This document shows, piece by piece, positions 28,643 through 37,149 of a stretch of DNA of 61,096 nucleotides; position 1 is the stretch's first letter; each line of letters begins with the position of its first letter. The position numbers and the translations under genes are program-made. Source of the stretch: Seramator thermalis (GTDB lineage Bacteria > Bacteroidota > Bacteroidia > Bacteroidales > Dysgonomonadaceae); assembly GCF_004138125.1 (NCBI RefSeq), contig NZ_RXHS01000016.1:1-61096 (forward strand), in the 5' to 3' direction. The notes under the pieces are model-generated. The model was not told the origin of the DNA. It saw only the letters and a list, made by a program, of their open reading frames with translations, and ran no database searches.

Positions 28643-29587
28643 ATGACAAATATTCAAGAAAGCGAATGGGCCGTAAAATGCGAAAAGCTTTCAAAAACCT
28701 ATAAGCCGGATATTCAGGCGTTGAAAAACATTGACCTGAAAGTTTCGCCGCATCAGATATTCGGAATAATCGGTCCGGATGGGGCAGGGAAAACGACCTT
28801 GTTTCGAATCCTCACCACGTTGATTCTTGCCGACGAAGGAAAAGCTGAAGTTATGGGCTGCGATGTAGTGACGGAATACGAAAAAATTCGTCGGAACATT
28901 GGTTATATGCCGGGTCGTTTTTCGCTTTATCAGGACTTGACCGTAGAAGAAAATTTGAAGTTTTTTGCTTCGGTATTTGGGACGACGATCGAAGAAAATT
29001 ACGACTTGATCAAAAGCATTTATCAACAGATAGAACCATTTAAAAACCGACGGGCAGGTCAACTTTCGGGAGGAATGAAGCAAAAGCTGGCATTAAGTTG
29101 TGCGCTGATTCACAAGCCTAAACTTTTGATTCTGGATGAACCGACTACCGGTGTGGATCCTGTCTCTCGAAAAGAGTTTTGGGAAATGCTGCGACAGCTG
29201 AAAGAAGAAGGAATCACCATACTTGTTTCTACTGCATATATGGACGAAGCAAGCCTCTGCGATGCCATTGCATTGATTTTGGATGGTGAATTTCTGAAAA
29301 TTGATACACCTGAAAATATTGTTCGTCAGTTTGAGCCGACACTTTATTCGATTCGAAGCTTGCAACGTTCAAAATTATTGACCGATTTACGGGGTTTGCC
29401 GGCCATTGACAGCTGCTACGCTTTTGGCGAAAGCACTCATGCGACGGTTATCCATAATCAGATTTCGCCGGAAGCGTTGAAGAAATATTTATCCGAAAAA
29501 GGACACACCGATTTGGAAGTTGTGCCCATCGCCCCAACGGTGGAAGATTGCTTTATGGAACTTTCGAAACAAATGCATCAAAACTGA
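28643..29587 (+). CDS. ABC exporter ATP-binding subunit (first YbhF-like half)
   Basis: The 314-residue ATPase has Walker A GPDGAGKTT, signature LSGGMKQKLALSCAL and Walker B LLILDEPTTGVDP. I use the ATG at MTNIQESEW; the frame is open upstream to a TTG that overlaps the adaptor stop. Its closest parallel in gene order is the first half of the fused YbhF ATPase. The second ATPase gene starts 7 bases later. Confidence 0.9.
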   Translation: MTNIQESEWAVKCEKLSKTYKPDIQALKNIDLKVSPHQIFGIIGPDGAGKTTLFRILTTLILADEGKAEVMGCDVVTEYEKIRRNIGYMPGRFSLYQDLTVEENLKFFASVFGTTIEENYDLIKSIYQQIEPFKNRRAGQLSGGMKQKLALSCALIHKPKLLILDEPTTGVDPVSRKEFWEMLRQLKEEGITILVSTAYMDEASLCDAIALILDGEFLKIDTPENIVRQFEPTLYSIRSLQRSKLLTDLRGLPAIDSCYAFGESTHATVIHNQISPEALKKYLSEKGHTDLEVVPIAPTVEDCFMELSKQMHQN

Positions 29588-29594
29588 CAGTCGA

Positions 29595-30335
29595 ATGGAA
29601 AATGTGATTGAAGTAAATAACTTGACGAAAAAGTTTGGCAGTTTCACGGCAGTGGATCATATTTCTTTTGAAGTAAAACAAGGAGAGATATTCGGCTTTC
29701 TCGGGGCAAACGGAGCAGGCAAAACCACCGCCATGCGAATGCTCTGTGGTTTGTTGCCATCTACTTCGGGAAAGGGACTTGTTGCCGGTTATGATATTAA
29801 CACTCAATCGGAACAAGTGAAACGAAACATCGGCTACATGAGCCAAAAATTTGCGTTGTATGAGGATTTGAAAGTTTGGGAAAATATTCGACTTTACGGA
29901 GGTATCTACGGAGTTCCCGAACCACAGATTGTCAGCAAGACAAATGATTTGCTGAAGCGGCTTGGTTTCGAAAACGAACGTAATACGCTGGTAAATTCAC
30001 TTCCATTGGGTTGGAAGCAGAAACTCGCTTTTTCGGTAGCTATTTTTCACGAACCGAAAATCGTTTTTCTGGATGAACCGACCGGTGGCGTTGATCCCAT
30101 CACACGAAGGAAATTTTGGGAACTGATTTACGAAGCTACGGACAGAGGCATCACCGTTTTTGTTACGACGCATTATATGGACGAAGCAGAATATTGCGAC
30201 AGGGTTTCGATGATGGTCGATGGACACATTGAAGCGCTCGATACGCCTAAAAATTTGAAACAAATGTTTCACGCCGATACGATGAACGAAGTGTTTCAAA
30301 AACTTGCACGAAAAGCTCAACGAAGCGACAGCTAA
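29595..30335 (+). CDS. ABC exporter ATP-binding subunit (second YbhF-like half)
   Basis: The 246-residue ATPase has Walker A GANGAGKTT, the signature position reading LPLGWKQKLAFSVAI (LPLGW in place of LSGGM) and Walker B IVFLDEPTGGVDP. The altered signature suggests that the two ATPases form an asymmetric pair, with one weak or inactive composite ATP site. The start is the first ATG after the previous stop. An ATPase pair encoded as separate genes contrasts with the single fused YbhF. Confidence 0.9.
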   Translation: MENVIEVNNLTKKFGSFTAVDHISFEVKQGEIFGFLGANGAGKTTAMRMLCGLLPSTSGKGLVAGYDINTQSEQVKRNIGYMSQKFALYEDLKVWENIRLYGGIYGVPEPQIVSKTNDLLKRLGFENERNTLVNSLPLGWKQKLAFSVAIFHEPKIVFLDEPTGGVDPITRRKFWELIYEATDRGITVFVTTHYMDEAEYCDRVSMMVDGHIEALDTPKNLKQMFHADTMNEVFQKLARKAQRSDS

Positions 30336-30351
30336 AAAAATCGGCAAAAAA

Positions 30352-31512
30352 ATGAATTCGACAAATAAAAACGAGCATACTCATCCAACTCCGACGAACG
30401 GCCAATGGAAAACTTTTGGTTCGTTTGTTCAGAAAGAATTTTATCACATCACGCGTGATCAAACGACGCTCGCTTTGTTGTTAATCTTGCCCGTTTTGTT
30501 GATGATTTTGTTTGGTTTTTCCATTAATACGGAAGTAAAGAATTCACAGATTGCCATTTACGATCCTTCCAACGATGTGGCAACGCGCGGAATTATCGAA
30601 AAAATAAAGGCAAGCGACTATTTTACGGTTGTAAGGATGTTGAATAATCCTGCCGAAATCGAGAAGCAGTTTTTAAAAGATGACTTGAAAATGGTTGTCA
30701 TTTTCAGCGACCATTTTTATGAAAACATGCAACGAACGGGAAAAGCTCAAATCGAGCTGCTGACCGATGGAACCGATCCCAATTCGGCAATGACGGTTGT
30801 TTCGTATGCATCCAATATCATTGGTCTTTATCAGCAAGATTTGTTCAAAATTCAACAAATTCCTTTCGAGATTACTCCTTCGGTAAAATTGATGTACAAT
30901 CCGGAGCTGAAAGGGCCTTACTTTTTTGTGCCGGGTATTTTGGGGATGATTTTGATGATTATCTGCTCGATGATGACCTCCATTTCCATCGCTCGCGAAA
31001 AGGAATTTGGTACGATGGAAGTTTTACTGGTTTCGCCATTCAAACCGATGTACATCATCCTTTCCAAAACCATTCCCTACTTTGTGATTTCGCTTGTCAA
31101 TCTTGCTACCATGTTGCTGCTGTCGGTCTTTATGCTGAAAGTACCCATTGCCGGAAGTCTGTTTTGGCTTGTGACATTTTCCATCCTTTTTATTTTCCTT
31201 TCACTTTCGTTGGGGTTGCTTGTTTCAAGCATCGCCAATTCGCAACTCCAAGCTTTGCTGTTTTCGGGAATGGTACTTGTAATTCCGGTCGTGATGTTGT
31301 CGGGAATGATTTTCCCGATAGAAAATATGCCGGCATTTTTTCAATGGTTTTCCAAACTCATCCCTGCCACGTGGTACATTACGGGAGTAAAAAAGATCAT
31401 GATCAAAGGGCTGGGATTTACATCCATTTTGCCTGAACTCGGTGTGTTGATCTCCATGACTATCCTCTTGATCGGAATTAGTTGGAAAACGTTCAAATAT
31501 CATTTGGAGTAA
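30352..31512 (+). CDS. ABC-2 type permease (YbhS/YbhR-like), first copy
   Basis: The 386-residue protein has one N-terminal membrane segment (TLALLLILPVLLMILFGF), a periplasmic domain of about 150 residues, and about five further segments in the C-terminal half. REKEFGTMEVLLVSPFKP is the typical coupling loop of the family. The ATG lies 16 bases after the ATPase gene. It would pair with the next permease to form the export path. Confidence 0.88.
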   Translation: MNSTNKNEHTHPTPTNGQWKTFGSFVQKEFYHITRDQTTLALLLILPVLLMILFGFSINTEVKNSQIAIYDPSNDVATRGIIEKIKASDYFTVVRMLNNPAEIEKQFLKDDLKMVVIFSDHFYENMQRTGKAQIELLTDGTDPNSAMTVVSYASNIIGLYQQDLFKIQQIPFEITPSVKLMYNPELKGPYFFVPGILGMILMIICSMMTSISIAREKEFGTMEVLLVSPFKPMYIILSKTIPYFVISLVNLATMLLLSVFMLKVPIAGSLFWLVTFSILFIFLSLSLGLLVSSIANSQLQALLFSGMVLVIPVVMLSGMIFPIENMPAFFQWFSKLIPATWYITGVKKIMIKGLGFTSILPELGVLISMTILLIGISWKTFKYHLE

Positions 31513-31572
31513 AAGAGAAGTAGATATTTTGTTTTCACTAACATGTAAAATGAATGAAAACCTGCCGCAAGG

Positions 31573-32766
31573 ATGAATAAAAGGAATAAAAACATAAAAG
31601 ATATTGTCAACCCCAATCAACTGTTGTCACGTTTCAATCCGAGAGGTTTTGGGGCACTTAAATTTTTACTCGAAAAGGAGTTTAAGCAGATTTTAAGGAA
31701 CAAATTTTTGATTCGGGTAATCATTTTTTTACCGTTGATTGCATTATCTTTATTGCCGATGGTTGCCAATTTTGAAATAAAAAACAATAATTTGGCCGTC
31801 ATCGACAACGATCATTCTCCTTCGTCGTCATTATTCATTCGGAAAATAGTTTCTTCGGGTCATTTTCACCTGGTTTCAGTCCGCCAAAATTATAATGATG
31901 CCCTAAACGATATCGAACAGGATCGAGCAGACGTGATTCTTGAAATTCCGGCTTTTTTCGAAAAAGACTTAATGACCACCTATTCCGCTCAGGTGAATGT
32001 TACTGCAAATGCCGTAAATGCCGTTAAAGGAGCGTTGGGGAGTGGTTACCTGATGCAAATCATTCATAATTTCTCGAATGATTTGCGCAGTCGATTCATG
32101 GCGGGCAATTCAAAAATACAGACACCGGCCTTTGAAATCGTGCCGCGATACGATTTCAATCCGTATCTCGAGTATAAATTCAGCATGATTCCGGCAATTA
32201 TCATGATGATTTTGGGGATGATTTCGGGTTTTCTGCCGGCGCTGAATATCGTTGGTGAAAAAGAAAAGGGAACCATCGAACAGATGAATGTTACGCCCGT
32301 TGGTCGATTCCCGGTCATTTTGTCGAAACTGATACCTTATTGGATCATTGGATTCATAGTACTGACAATTTGTTTTATTGTAGTCTGGATTATTTATGAC
32401 ATGGTGTCGGTAGGAGGTTACTTGGAAATTTATCTGTTTGCAACGGTTTTTGTGCTTGCTTTTTCGGGTTTGGGACTCATTATTTCAAACTACGCCAATA
32501 CGATTCAGCAGGCGATGTATCTGATGTTTTTCTTTGTCATCAATTTTATTTTCCTAAGCGGACTTTATACCCCCATTTCGAGCACACCGGAATGGGTGCA
32601 GACGATGAGCCTTTTCAGTCCGCTGCGGTATATGATTGAAGCCTTACGTTCCATCTATCTCAAAGGAAGCCACTTCGGCGATTTATGGACTAAATTTGCG
32701 GCATTGGTCGGTTTTGCAGTCTTCTTCAACCTCTGGGCAATACTCAGCTACCGAAAAAAAGCATAA
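31573..32766 (+). CDS. ABC-2 type permease (YbhS/YbhR-like), second copy
   Basis: The 397-residue protein has the same layout as the upstream permease: N-terminal segment (FLIRVIIFLPLIALSLLPMV), a periplasmic part, and a membrane cluster starting with FSMIPAIIMMILGMISGF. The coupling loop reads EKEKGTIEQMNVTPV. It is the last gene of the exporter operon, 60 bases after the first permease. The substrate is unknown; relatives export drugs or cations. Confidence 0.88.
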   Translation: MNKRNKNIKDIVNPNQLLSRFNPRGFGALKFLLEKEFKQILRNKFLIRVIIFLPLIALSLLPMVANFEIKNNNLAVIDNDHSPSSSLFIRKIVSSGHFHLVSVRQNYNDALNDIEQDRADVILEIPAFFEKDLMTTYSAQVNVTANAVNAVKGALGSGYLMQIIHNFSNDLRSRFMAGNSKIQTPAFEIVPRYDFNPYLEYKFSMIPAIIMMILGMISGFLPALNIVGEKEKGTIEQMNVTPVGRFPVILSKLIPYWIIGFIVLTICFIVVWIIYDMVSVGGYLEIYLFATVFVLAFSGLGLIISNYANTIQQAMYLMFFFVINFIFLSGLYTPISSTPEWVQTMSLFSPLRYMIEALRSIYLKGSHFGDLWTKFAALVGFAVFFNLWAILSYRKKA

Positions 32767-32878
32767 GCATCTGTTTTCCCTCTGACTCAAAAGTCCTAAA
32801 ATAATTATTTGAGAAAAATGTTCACTAACGTGTCGCACTTCAGAAAGGGCTGAAAATAAAGGAGAAAAAAAGATAAAG

Positions 32879-33061
32879 ATGAAAAAACCGTTATCCGATG
32901 CAGGAAGCGTCAGTCATCAGCAAGCTATAGACAAAGCCAAAGACGAATTTCGGAAGTACCGGCTCAAAACGTTGTCTCCGGTAGAAAAAGCCTACCTCGA
33001 AAGCATCAAAGCTGTTCAGAAAAAGATGGAGAAGGGAGGAAAAGAAAATGAACAAAATTAA
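32879..33061 (+). CDS. Short protein resembling the C-terminus of RhuM-family proteins
   Basis: The 60-residue frame has a purine-rich ribosome site (AAAGGAG) before the ATG. Its pattern VSHQQAIDKAKDEFRKYRLK then LSPVEKAYLESIKAVQKKM is, from memory, like the last 50 residues of RhuM virulence-associated proteins, which are normally over 300 residues. The upstream 110 bases contain no more of that protein. It is either a remnant with a fortuitous start or a small stand-alone protein. Confidence 0.45.
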   Translation: MKKPLSDAGSVSHQQAIDKAKDEFRKYRLKTLSPVEKAYLESIKAVQKKMEKGGKENEQN

Positions 33062-33088
33062 ACAGTTTATCCAACAGTTCCCGATTTT

Positions 33089-33463
33089 ATGAAAGGCTAT
33101 ATGTATATATTGGAATGTGCCGATGGCAGCTATTACACAGGCAGCACCAACAATTTGGAACGGCGGTTGCAACAACACCAAAATGGCGAGGGGGCCAATT
33201 ATACCAAAAAACACTTACCTGTTAAGTTGGTGTATTTTGAAGAATTTCAACGTATCGACGATGCATTTTATCGCGAGAAGCAGGTACAGGGATGGAGCAG
33301 GAAAAAGAAAGAAGCATTGATTAACGGTTGCTTCGACAAGCTCAGCAACCTGTCGAAGAATTACACACAATACCCGAGAAAGGAATCGGTGTCTTCGACA
33401 GGCTCAATCACCGATAAACAGACAGGCTCACCTTCGACAGGCTCAGGCGACACGACAAAATGA
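33089..33463 (+). CDS. GIY-YIG nuclease-domain protein with a repeat-encoded tail
   Basis: Residues 4-79 form a complete small GIY-YIG domain of UPF0213 type: YILECADGSYYTGST contains the two conserved motifs, followed by Arg in LERRLQQH and the metal-binding Glu in FYREKQVQGW. The domain could cut DNA or be a degenerate relative; no partner domain is present. From about residue 80 onward the frame runs through the palindromic repeats at 33326-33491, so the last 45 residues are probably repeat read-through and not native protein. The ATG follows a weak ribosome site. Confidence 0.85.
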   Translation: MKGYMYILECADGSYYTGSTNNLERRLQQHQNGEGANYTKKHLPVKLVYFEEFQRIDDAFYREKQVQGWSRKKKEALINGCFDKLSNLSKNYTQYPRKESVSSTGSITDKQTGSPSTGSGDTTK

Positions 33464-33491
33464 CGCGGTGTCTGAGCTTGGCGAAGACACC
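33326..33491. repeat. Cluster of REP-like palindromes with TTCGACARGCTCA core
   Basis: At least three palindromes share the core TTCGACAGGCTCA or its variants. One is GGTTGC-core-GCAACC, one has stem ATCGGTG/CACCGAT, and one has GGTGTC/GACACC around the reverse-orientation core TGAGCTTGGCGAA. A further core copy lies between. Stem sequences differ while the cores stay alike, and the stems remain paired. This is the form of repetitive extragenic palindromes. The cluster overlaps the end of the GIY-YIG gene. Confidence 0.8.
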
Positions 33492-33552
33492 ACTTTTAAC
33501 TTTTCTCCAACCTCCACTTATTCGTGCCATAATTGCCGTAGTGAGTTCACAC

Positions 33553-33595
33553 AAAAAAAACGCCTCGAACTTATTCCGGTTCTTGGCGCTTTTTT
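33553..33595 (-). terminator. Terminator of the rplM-rpsI-rpsB-tsf operon
   Basis: On the minus strand a GC-rich stem (CGCCtCGAAC pairing with GTTCtTGGCG) is followed by a run of T. It lies 20 bases past the tsf stop. The flanking A-run on the other side could also let it act on rightward transcripts. Confidence 0.75.
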
Positions 33596-33615
33596 ATTAG
33601 ATAGCGACAAAGAAA

Positions 33616-34437
33616 TTACACGTTCAACGATACGCGTTTGAAAGCAACAACCTCCAAATCTTTGTCGTATTTCTTCAAAAGTTCACCTATCGTTAATTTA
33701 CTGTCTTTTACGTATTCTTGCTGCAACAGTGTTGACTCTTTGTAGAATTTCTGCAAAGCACCTTCGGCAATACGGTCGATAAGATTTTCAGGCTTACCCG
33801 ATTCGCGCGCTTTTTCGCGAGCAATTTCGAGTTCCTTTTCCTTTACTTCCGCAGGAATTCCTTCGGGTGTTACAGAAATAGGATTCATAGCTGCCACTTG
33901 CATAGCTATATCCTTAGCCAACTGCGCATCCACTTCCGGCTTGTTGAATCCCACAATGGTTGCCAGTTTGTTACCCATGTGAATGTACGAAACAACATAA
34001 GGAGCCGTGATCTGTTCGTAAAATCCTAGCTGCATTTTTTCACCTGTTGCACCTACTTTATCTGTGATTAATTGGGCAACCGTGCCGTTCGACAATTCTA
34101 TCGCCAACAATTGATCCAGCGTTTCGGGTTTGTGTTTTAGTGCAGCATCCAAAATTTGCTGAGTAAGTGCAACAAATTCGGCATTTTTTGCAACAAAATC
34201 GGTCTCGCATTGCAAAGCCACGATTGCCGCAAATGAACCGTCGGTGCCGGCTAGTACACAACCTTCCGATGCTTCGCGATCTTCGCGTTTGGCGGCAACT
34301 GCCTGTCCTTTTTTACGGATGATTTCCATTGCCTTATCGAAGTCTCCGTCAGCTTCGTTCAGTGCATTTTTGCAATCCATCATTCCTGCACCGGTCATTT
34401 TGCGCAGGTGCTGGATTTCTGCCATAGTAACTGCCAT
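33616..34437 (-). CDS. tsf: Translation elongation factor Ts
   Basis: The 273-residue protein contains LRKMTGAGMMDCKNALNEAD at the N-terminus and the core block VALQCETDFVAKN. It catalyses GDP release from EF-Tu. It follows rpsB by 33 bases in the usual order. Length and start are normal. Confidence 0.97.
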   Translation of the reverse strand: MAVTMAEIQHLRKMTGAGMMDCKNALNEADGDFDKAMEIIRKKGQAVAAKREDREASEGCVLAGTDGSFAAIVALQCETDFVAKNAEFVALTQQILDAALKHKPETLDQLLAIELSNGTVAQLITDKVGATGEKMQLGFYEQITAPYVVSYIHMGNKLATIVGFNKPEVDAQLAKDIAMQVAAMNPISVTPEGIPAEVKEKELEIAREKARESGKPENLIDRIAEGALQKFYKESTLLQQEYVKDSKLTIGELLKKYDKDLEVVAFKRVSLNV

Positions 34438-34470
34438 ATCTCTATTTCCTTGTATTTTTTTTAAAATTGA

Positions 34471-35325
34471 TTATTCTTCTTCGTCTTTAGCGAACTTGCT
34501 AACTACTGAAGCATTAATTGCATCTTTGTCTTCTTTTTTGATGCGTTCTTTTTTGGCAACTTTCGACTTGCGTTCTCGGCGTGGCGCTGCATTTTCTTCG
34601 TCCTGTTCTTCGGCAGCTGCCGCATCTGCTTTTTCGATCTTGCGTTCTTCGAGACCTTCCTTGATTGCGTCGCAGATATATCCCAAAATCAGATCGATGG
34701 CTTTTGAGGCATCGTCGTTGGCAGGAATAACAAAATCGACTTCCGAAGGATCGGAATTGGTATCAACGATACCGAATACCGGAATTCCCAAACGATTGGC
34801 TTCTTTCACGGCAATGCGTTCTTTCATCACGTCAACCACGAATAGAGCTGCCGGAAGACGTGTGAGATCCTGAATAGATCCCAACATTTTTTCGAGCTTG
34901 GCCCTCTGGCGTGTTACTTGCAGTTTTTCGCGCTTCGAGAGGGTATCAAATGTCCCGTCCTTCATCATTCTGTCGATGTTGCTCATCTTCTTCACAGCCT
35001 TGCGAATGGTAGGAAAGTTCGTGAGCATTCCGCCGGGCCAGCGTTCGATAACGTAGGGCATGTTGATGATTTTGGCTTTTTCCTCAACAACGGCTTTTGC
35101 CTGTTTTTTGGTTGCGACGAAAAGAATTTTTTTACCTGATTTTGCAATTTGTTTCAGTGCGGCGGCCGCTTCTTCGGCTTTGGCTATCGTTTTGTAAAGG
35201 TCGATAATGTGGATTCCGTTACGCTCCATGAAGATGTAGGGAGCCATTGCCGGATTCCATTTTCTTTTTAGGTGGCCGAAATGAGCTCCGGCTTCGAGAA
35301 GTTGGTCAAATTCTAATTTTGCCAT
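34471..35325 (-). CDS. rpsB: 30S ribosomal protein S2
   Basis: The 284-residue protein contains LLEAGAHFGHLKRKWNPAM, IHIIDLYKT and NRLGIPVFGIVDTNSDP. The last 50 residues form a highly charged extension rich in Glu, Lys and Arg, longer than in E. coli S2 and known in this phylum. The gene is preceded by a 165-base gap after rpsI, where a leader structure for S2 autoregulation might sit. Confidence 0.97.
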   Translation of the reverse strand: MAKLEFDQLLEAGAHFGHLKRKWNPAMAPYIFMERNGIHIIDLYKTIAKAEEAAAALKQIAKSGKKILFVATKKQAKAVVEEKAKIINMPYVIERWPGGMLTNFPTIRKAVKKMSNIDRMMKDGTFDTLSKREKLQVTRQRAKLEKMLGSIQDLTRLPAALFVVDVMKERIAVKEANRLGIPVFGIVDTNSDPSEVDFVIPANDDASKAIDLILGYICDAIKEGLEERKIEKADAAAAEEQDEENAAPRRERKSKVAKKERIKKEDKDAINASVVSKFAKDEEE

Positions 35326-35490
35326 GTTTGTGTTTTGATTTTTTAGTCGTTTACATTCTTTTTCTAAATCGAACCGCCCGGTAAATTATGCAAACCGATG
35401 ATATTTTCGTTTCCATAACGTCCTTGCGGTTTAGATACTAAACGTCATTGAGCCCGGATGTCGTAAAAGGCGAAAAAGTCGTTTCCAATA

Positions 35491-35877
35491 TCAACGTTTC
35501 GAGAATTGGAATCTCTTTCTGGCTTTCGGACGTCCCGGTTTTTTACGTTCAACCACACGCGGATCGCGGGTCATGAACCCTTCAGCTCTCAGTGCCGGTT
35601 TATCTTCCGGATTGATTTTAACTAAAGCGCGTGCAATTGCCAGCCTTGCCGCTTCTGCCTGCCCTTTGTAACCGCCACCCTGCAAATTCACCTTGATATC
35701 GTATTTTTCGGCAACATTCAGTTTGTTGAGAGGTTGTTTTACGATATATTGAAGAATGGTGGAAGGAAAATAATTCTCGATATCGCGTTTGTTAATCACA
35801 ATCTTACCGGTGCCTTCGCTTACGAACACGCGGGCCACAGCAGCTTTGCGTCTTCCGATTGCATTTATTACTTCCAT
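35491..35877 (-). CDS. rpsI: 30S ribosomal protein S9
   Basis: The 128-residue protein contains IGRRKAAVARVFVSEGTG and ends in the conserved KFSKR-like tail (RKRFQFSKR), whose Arg contacts the P-site tRNA. RDPRVVERKKPGRPKARK is typical. It lies 6 bases after rplM. Confidence 0.97.
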   Translation of the reverse strand: MEVINAIGRRKAAVARVFVSEGTGKIVINKRDIENYFPSTILQYIVKQPLNKLNVAEKYDIKVNLQGGGYKGQAEAARLAIARALVKINPEDKPALRAEGFMTRDPRVVERKKPGRPKARKRFQFSKR

Positions 35878-35883
35878 CTGTTG

Positions 35884-36339
35884 TTATTTAAGAGTATTAA
35901 TATCTATTTTTCTGGGCGTTTGAGCCTGATGAGGATGCTCGCTTCCGGCATAAACATACATGTTGTTGAGCAATGTGTCGGCCAGCTTGTTTTTTGGGAG
36001 CATGCCTTTTACTACTTTTCTGAAAAGTTTGTCGGGACTTTTCTTCATCAAGTCCGCCGGACTGTATTCTCTCTGACCTCCGGGATAACCTGAAAAGCGC
36101 AAATATGTGCGATCAGTCCACTTGTTTCCGGTCAATTCTACCTTGTCGGCATTTACTATAATTACATTGTCGCCGCAATCAACATGAGGCGTGAAGCTTG
36201 GTTTGTATTTACCTCTTAGCAATTTTGCTACTTTCGAAGCCAAACGTCCCAACGATTGCCCGGTTGCATCTACAACAACCCATTCTTTCTGAGCCGTTTC
36301 CTTATTTACAGAAATGGTTTTATAACTTAACGTATCCAC
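35884..36339 (-). CDS. rplM: 50S ribosomal protein L13
   Basis: The 151-residue protein contains VVDATGQSLGRLASKVAKLL, TPHVDCGDNVIIVNADKVEL and AVKGMLPKNKLADTL-like text (VVKGMLPKNKLADTL). It is the first gene of the r-protein operon and is preceded by a canonical promoter and about 130 bases of untranslated leader. Confidence 0.97.
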   Translation of the reverse strand: MDTLSYKTISVNKETAQKEWVVVDATGQSLGRLASKVAKLLRGKYKPSFTPHVDCGDNVIIVNADKVELTGNKWTDRTYLRFSGYPGGQREYSPADLMKKSPDKLFRKVVKGMLPKNKLADTLLNNMYVYAGSEHPHQAQTPRKIDINTLK

Positions 36340-36474
36340 TTTTGTTAGTTTTTTAATTTGTTAAAAATTAAGCTGATTCTCATTCGCTTCCATTTTGTCT
36401 TGCTAAGGGACATAATAGGCAAATAAAAAGCTAAAAATCAAACTTTTAAGTATATTATTGAAATAATCGGACTG

Positions 36475-36505
36475 CAAAGTTACGATATTTCAGAAAATTA
36501 GCAAA
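36475..36505 (-). promoter_or_regulatory. Canonical promoter of the rplM operon
   Basis: On the minus strand TTTG, exactly 19 bases, then TAACTTTG form a perfect Bacteroidota promoter. The start of transcription would fall near base 36468, leaving a leader of about 130 bases before the rplM ATG. Confidence 0.85.
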
Positions 36506-36590
36506 GAAACTTTCTGAATTTTATCGTGTTATTCTTATTATTTATCTGCAGGGAATTCGCCAAACCCATCCGAAAAAGATTCTCGAAGGA

Positions 36591-37043
36591 TCAAAAAACT
36601 TTGATTTCGTCGTAGAAAGGAGCTTTCCCTATAAGAATATGAAAGCCAAAATAAAATCCCTTGAAAGAGGAATGATCAAGGGGTATGCTGTAGCCAAATT
36701 GCATCCGTCCCAAATTAAAAAATGACAATCCGAGCGAAGGCCTTACATTTTTGGCGGATACCGACAATTCGCTTACAAGATAATGTTTCCACGTCTGATT
36801 GAGATGTAGCTCAGGGGTCATCTTCAAATCCCCGCCTTGTTCATGCACATATGTTCCGACTCCCACATTGAGAGGTCCGTTGGCATTATTCGTATTATTG
36901 CTGTTCAACCGATACTCGGCGCCCAGATAACCGCTGTGAATGCCTGCCTTGTCATATCCGATATTCAGGGCAAAGCGGTGTTGCGAGAAACTGCCGAAGC
37001 AGATCGTCATCAGAAAAATGAATGTCGATAATTGCTTTTTCAT
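36591..37043 (-). CDS. Predicted small outer-membrane or periplasmic barrel protein
   Basis: The 150-residue protein has a signal peptide (STFIFLMTICFGSFSQ) and a beta-rich body (FALNIGYDKAGIHSGYLGAE, LNVGVGTYVHE, FKGFYFGFHILIG). The alternating pattern suggests a small barrel of about eight strands. I do not recognise a family. It is a single gene between the rplM promoter region and an MFS transporter gene. Confidence 0.65.
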   Translation of the reverse strand: MKKQLSTFIFLMTICFGSFSQHRFALNIGYDKAGIHSGYLGAEYRLNSNNTNNANGPLNVGVGTYVHEQGGDLKMTPELHLNQTWKHYLVSELSVSAKNVRPSLGLSFFNLGRMQFGYSIPLDHSSFKGFYFGFHILIGKAPFYDEIKVF

Positions 37044-37149
37044 TCGATGTTTTCTTGAGCAGCAAAGATAGCATATTTTGCCTCATGTTGGGCAATCGAA
37101 AGAAGAACGCCAAGAGTTGTTTTCGTTAAGCGACGACTCTAAGAGGACG

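Noticed and set aside
33326-33491. A CRISPR array, because short units recur at intervals
   Set aside because: Units are palindromes in both orientations with unequal spacing, no unique spacers of equal length and no cas genes.
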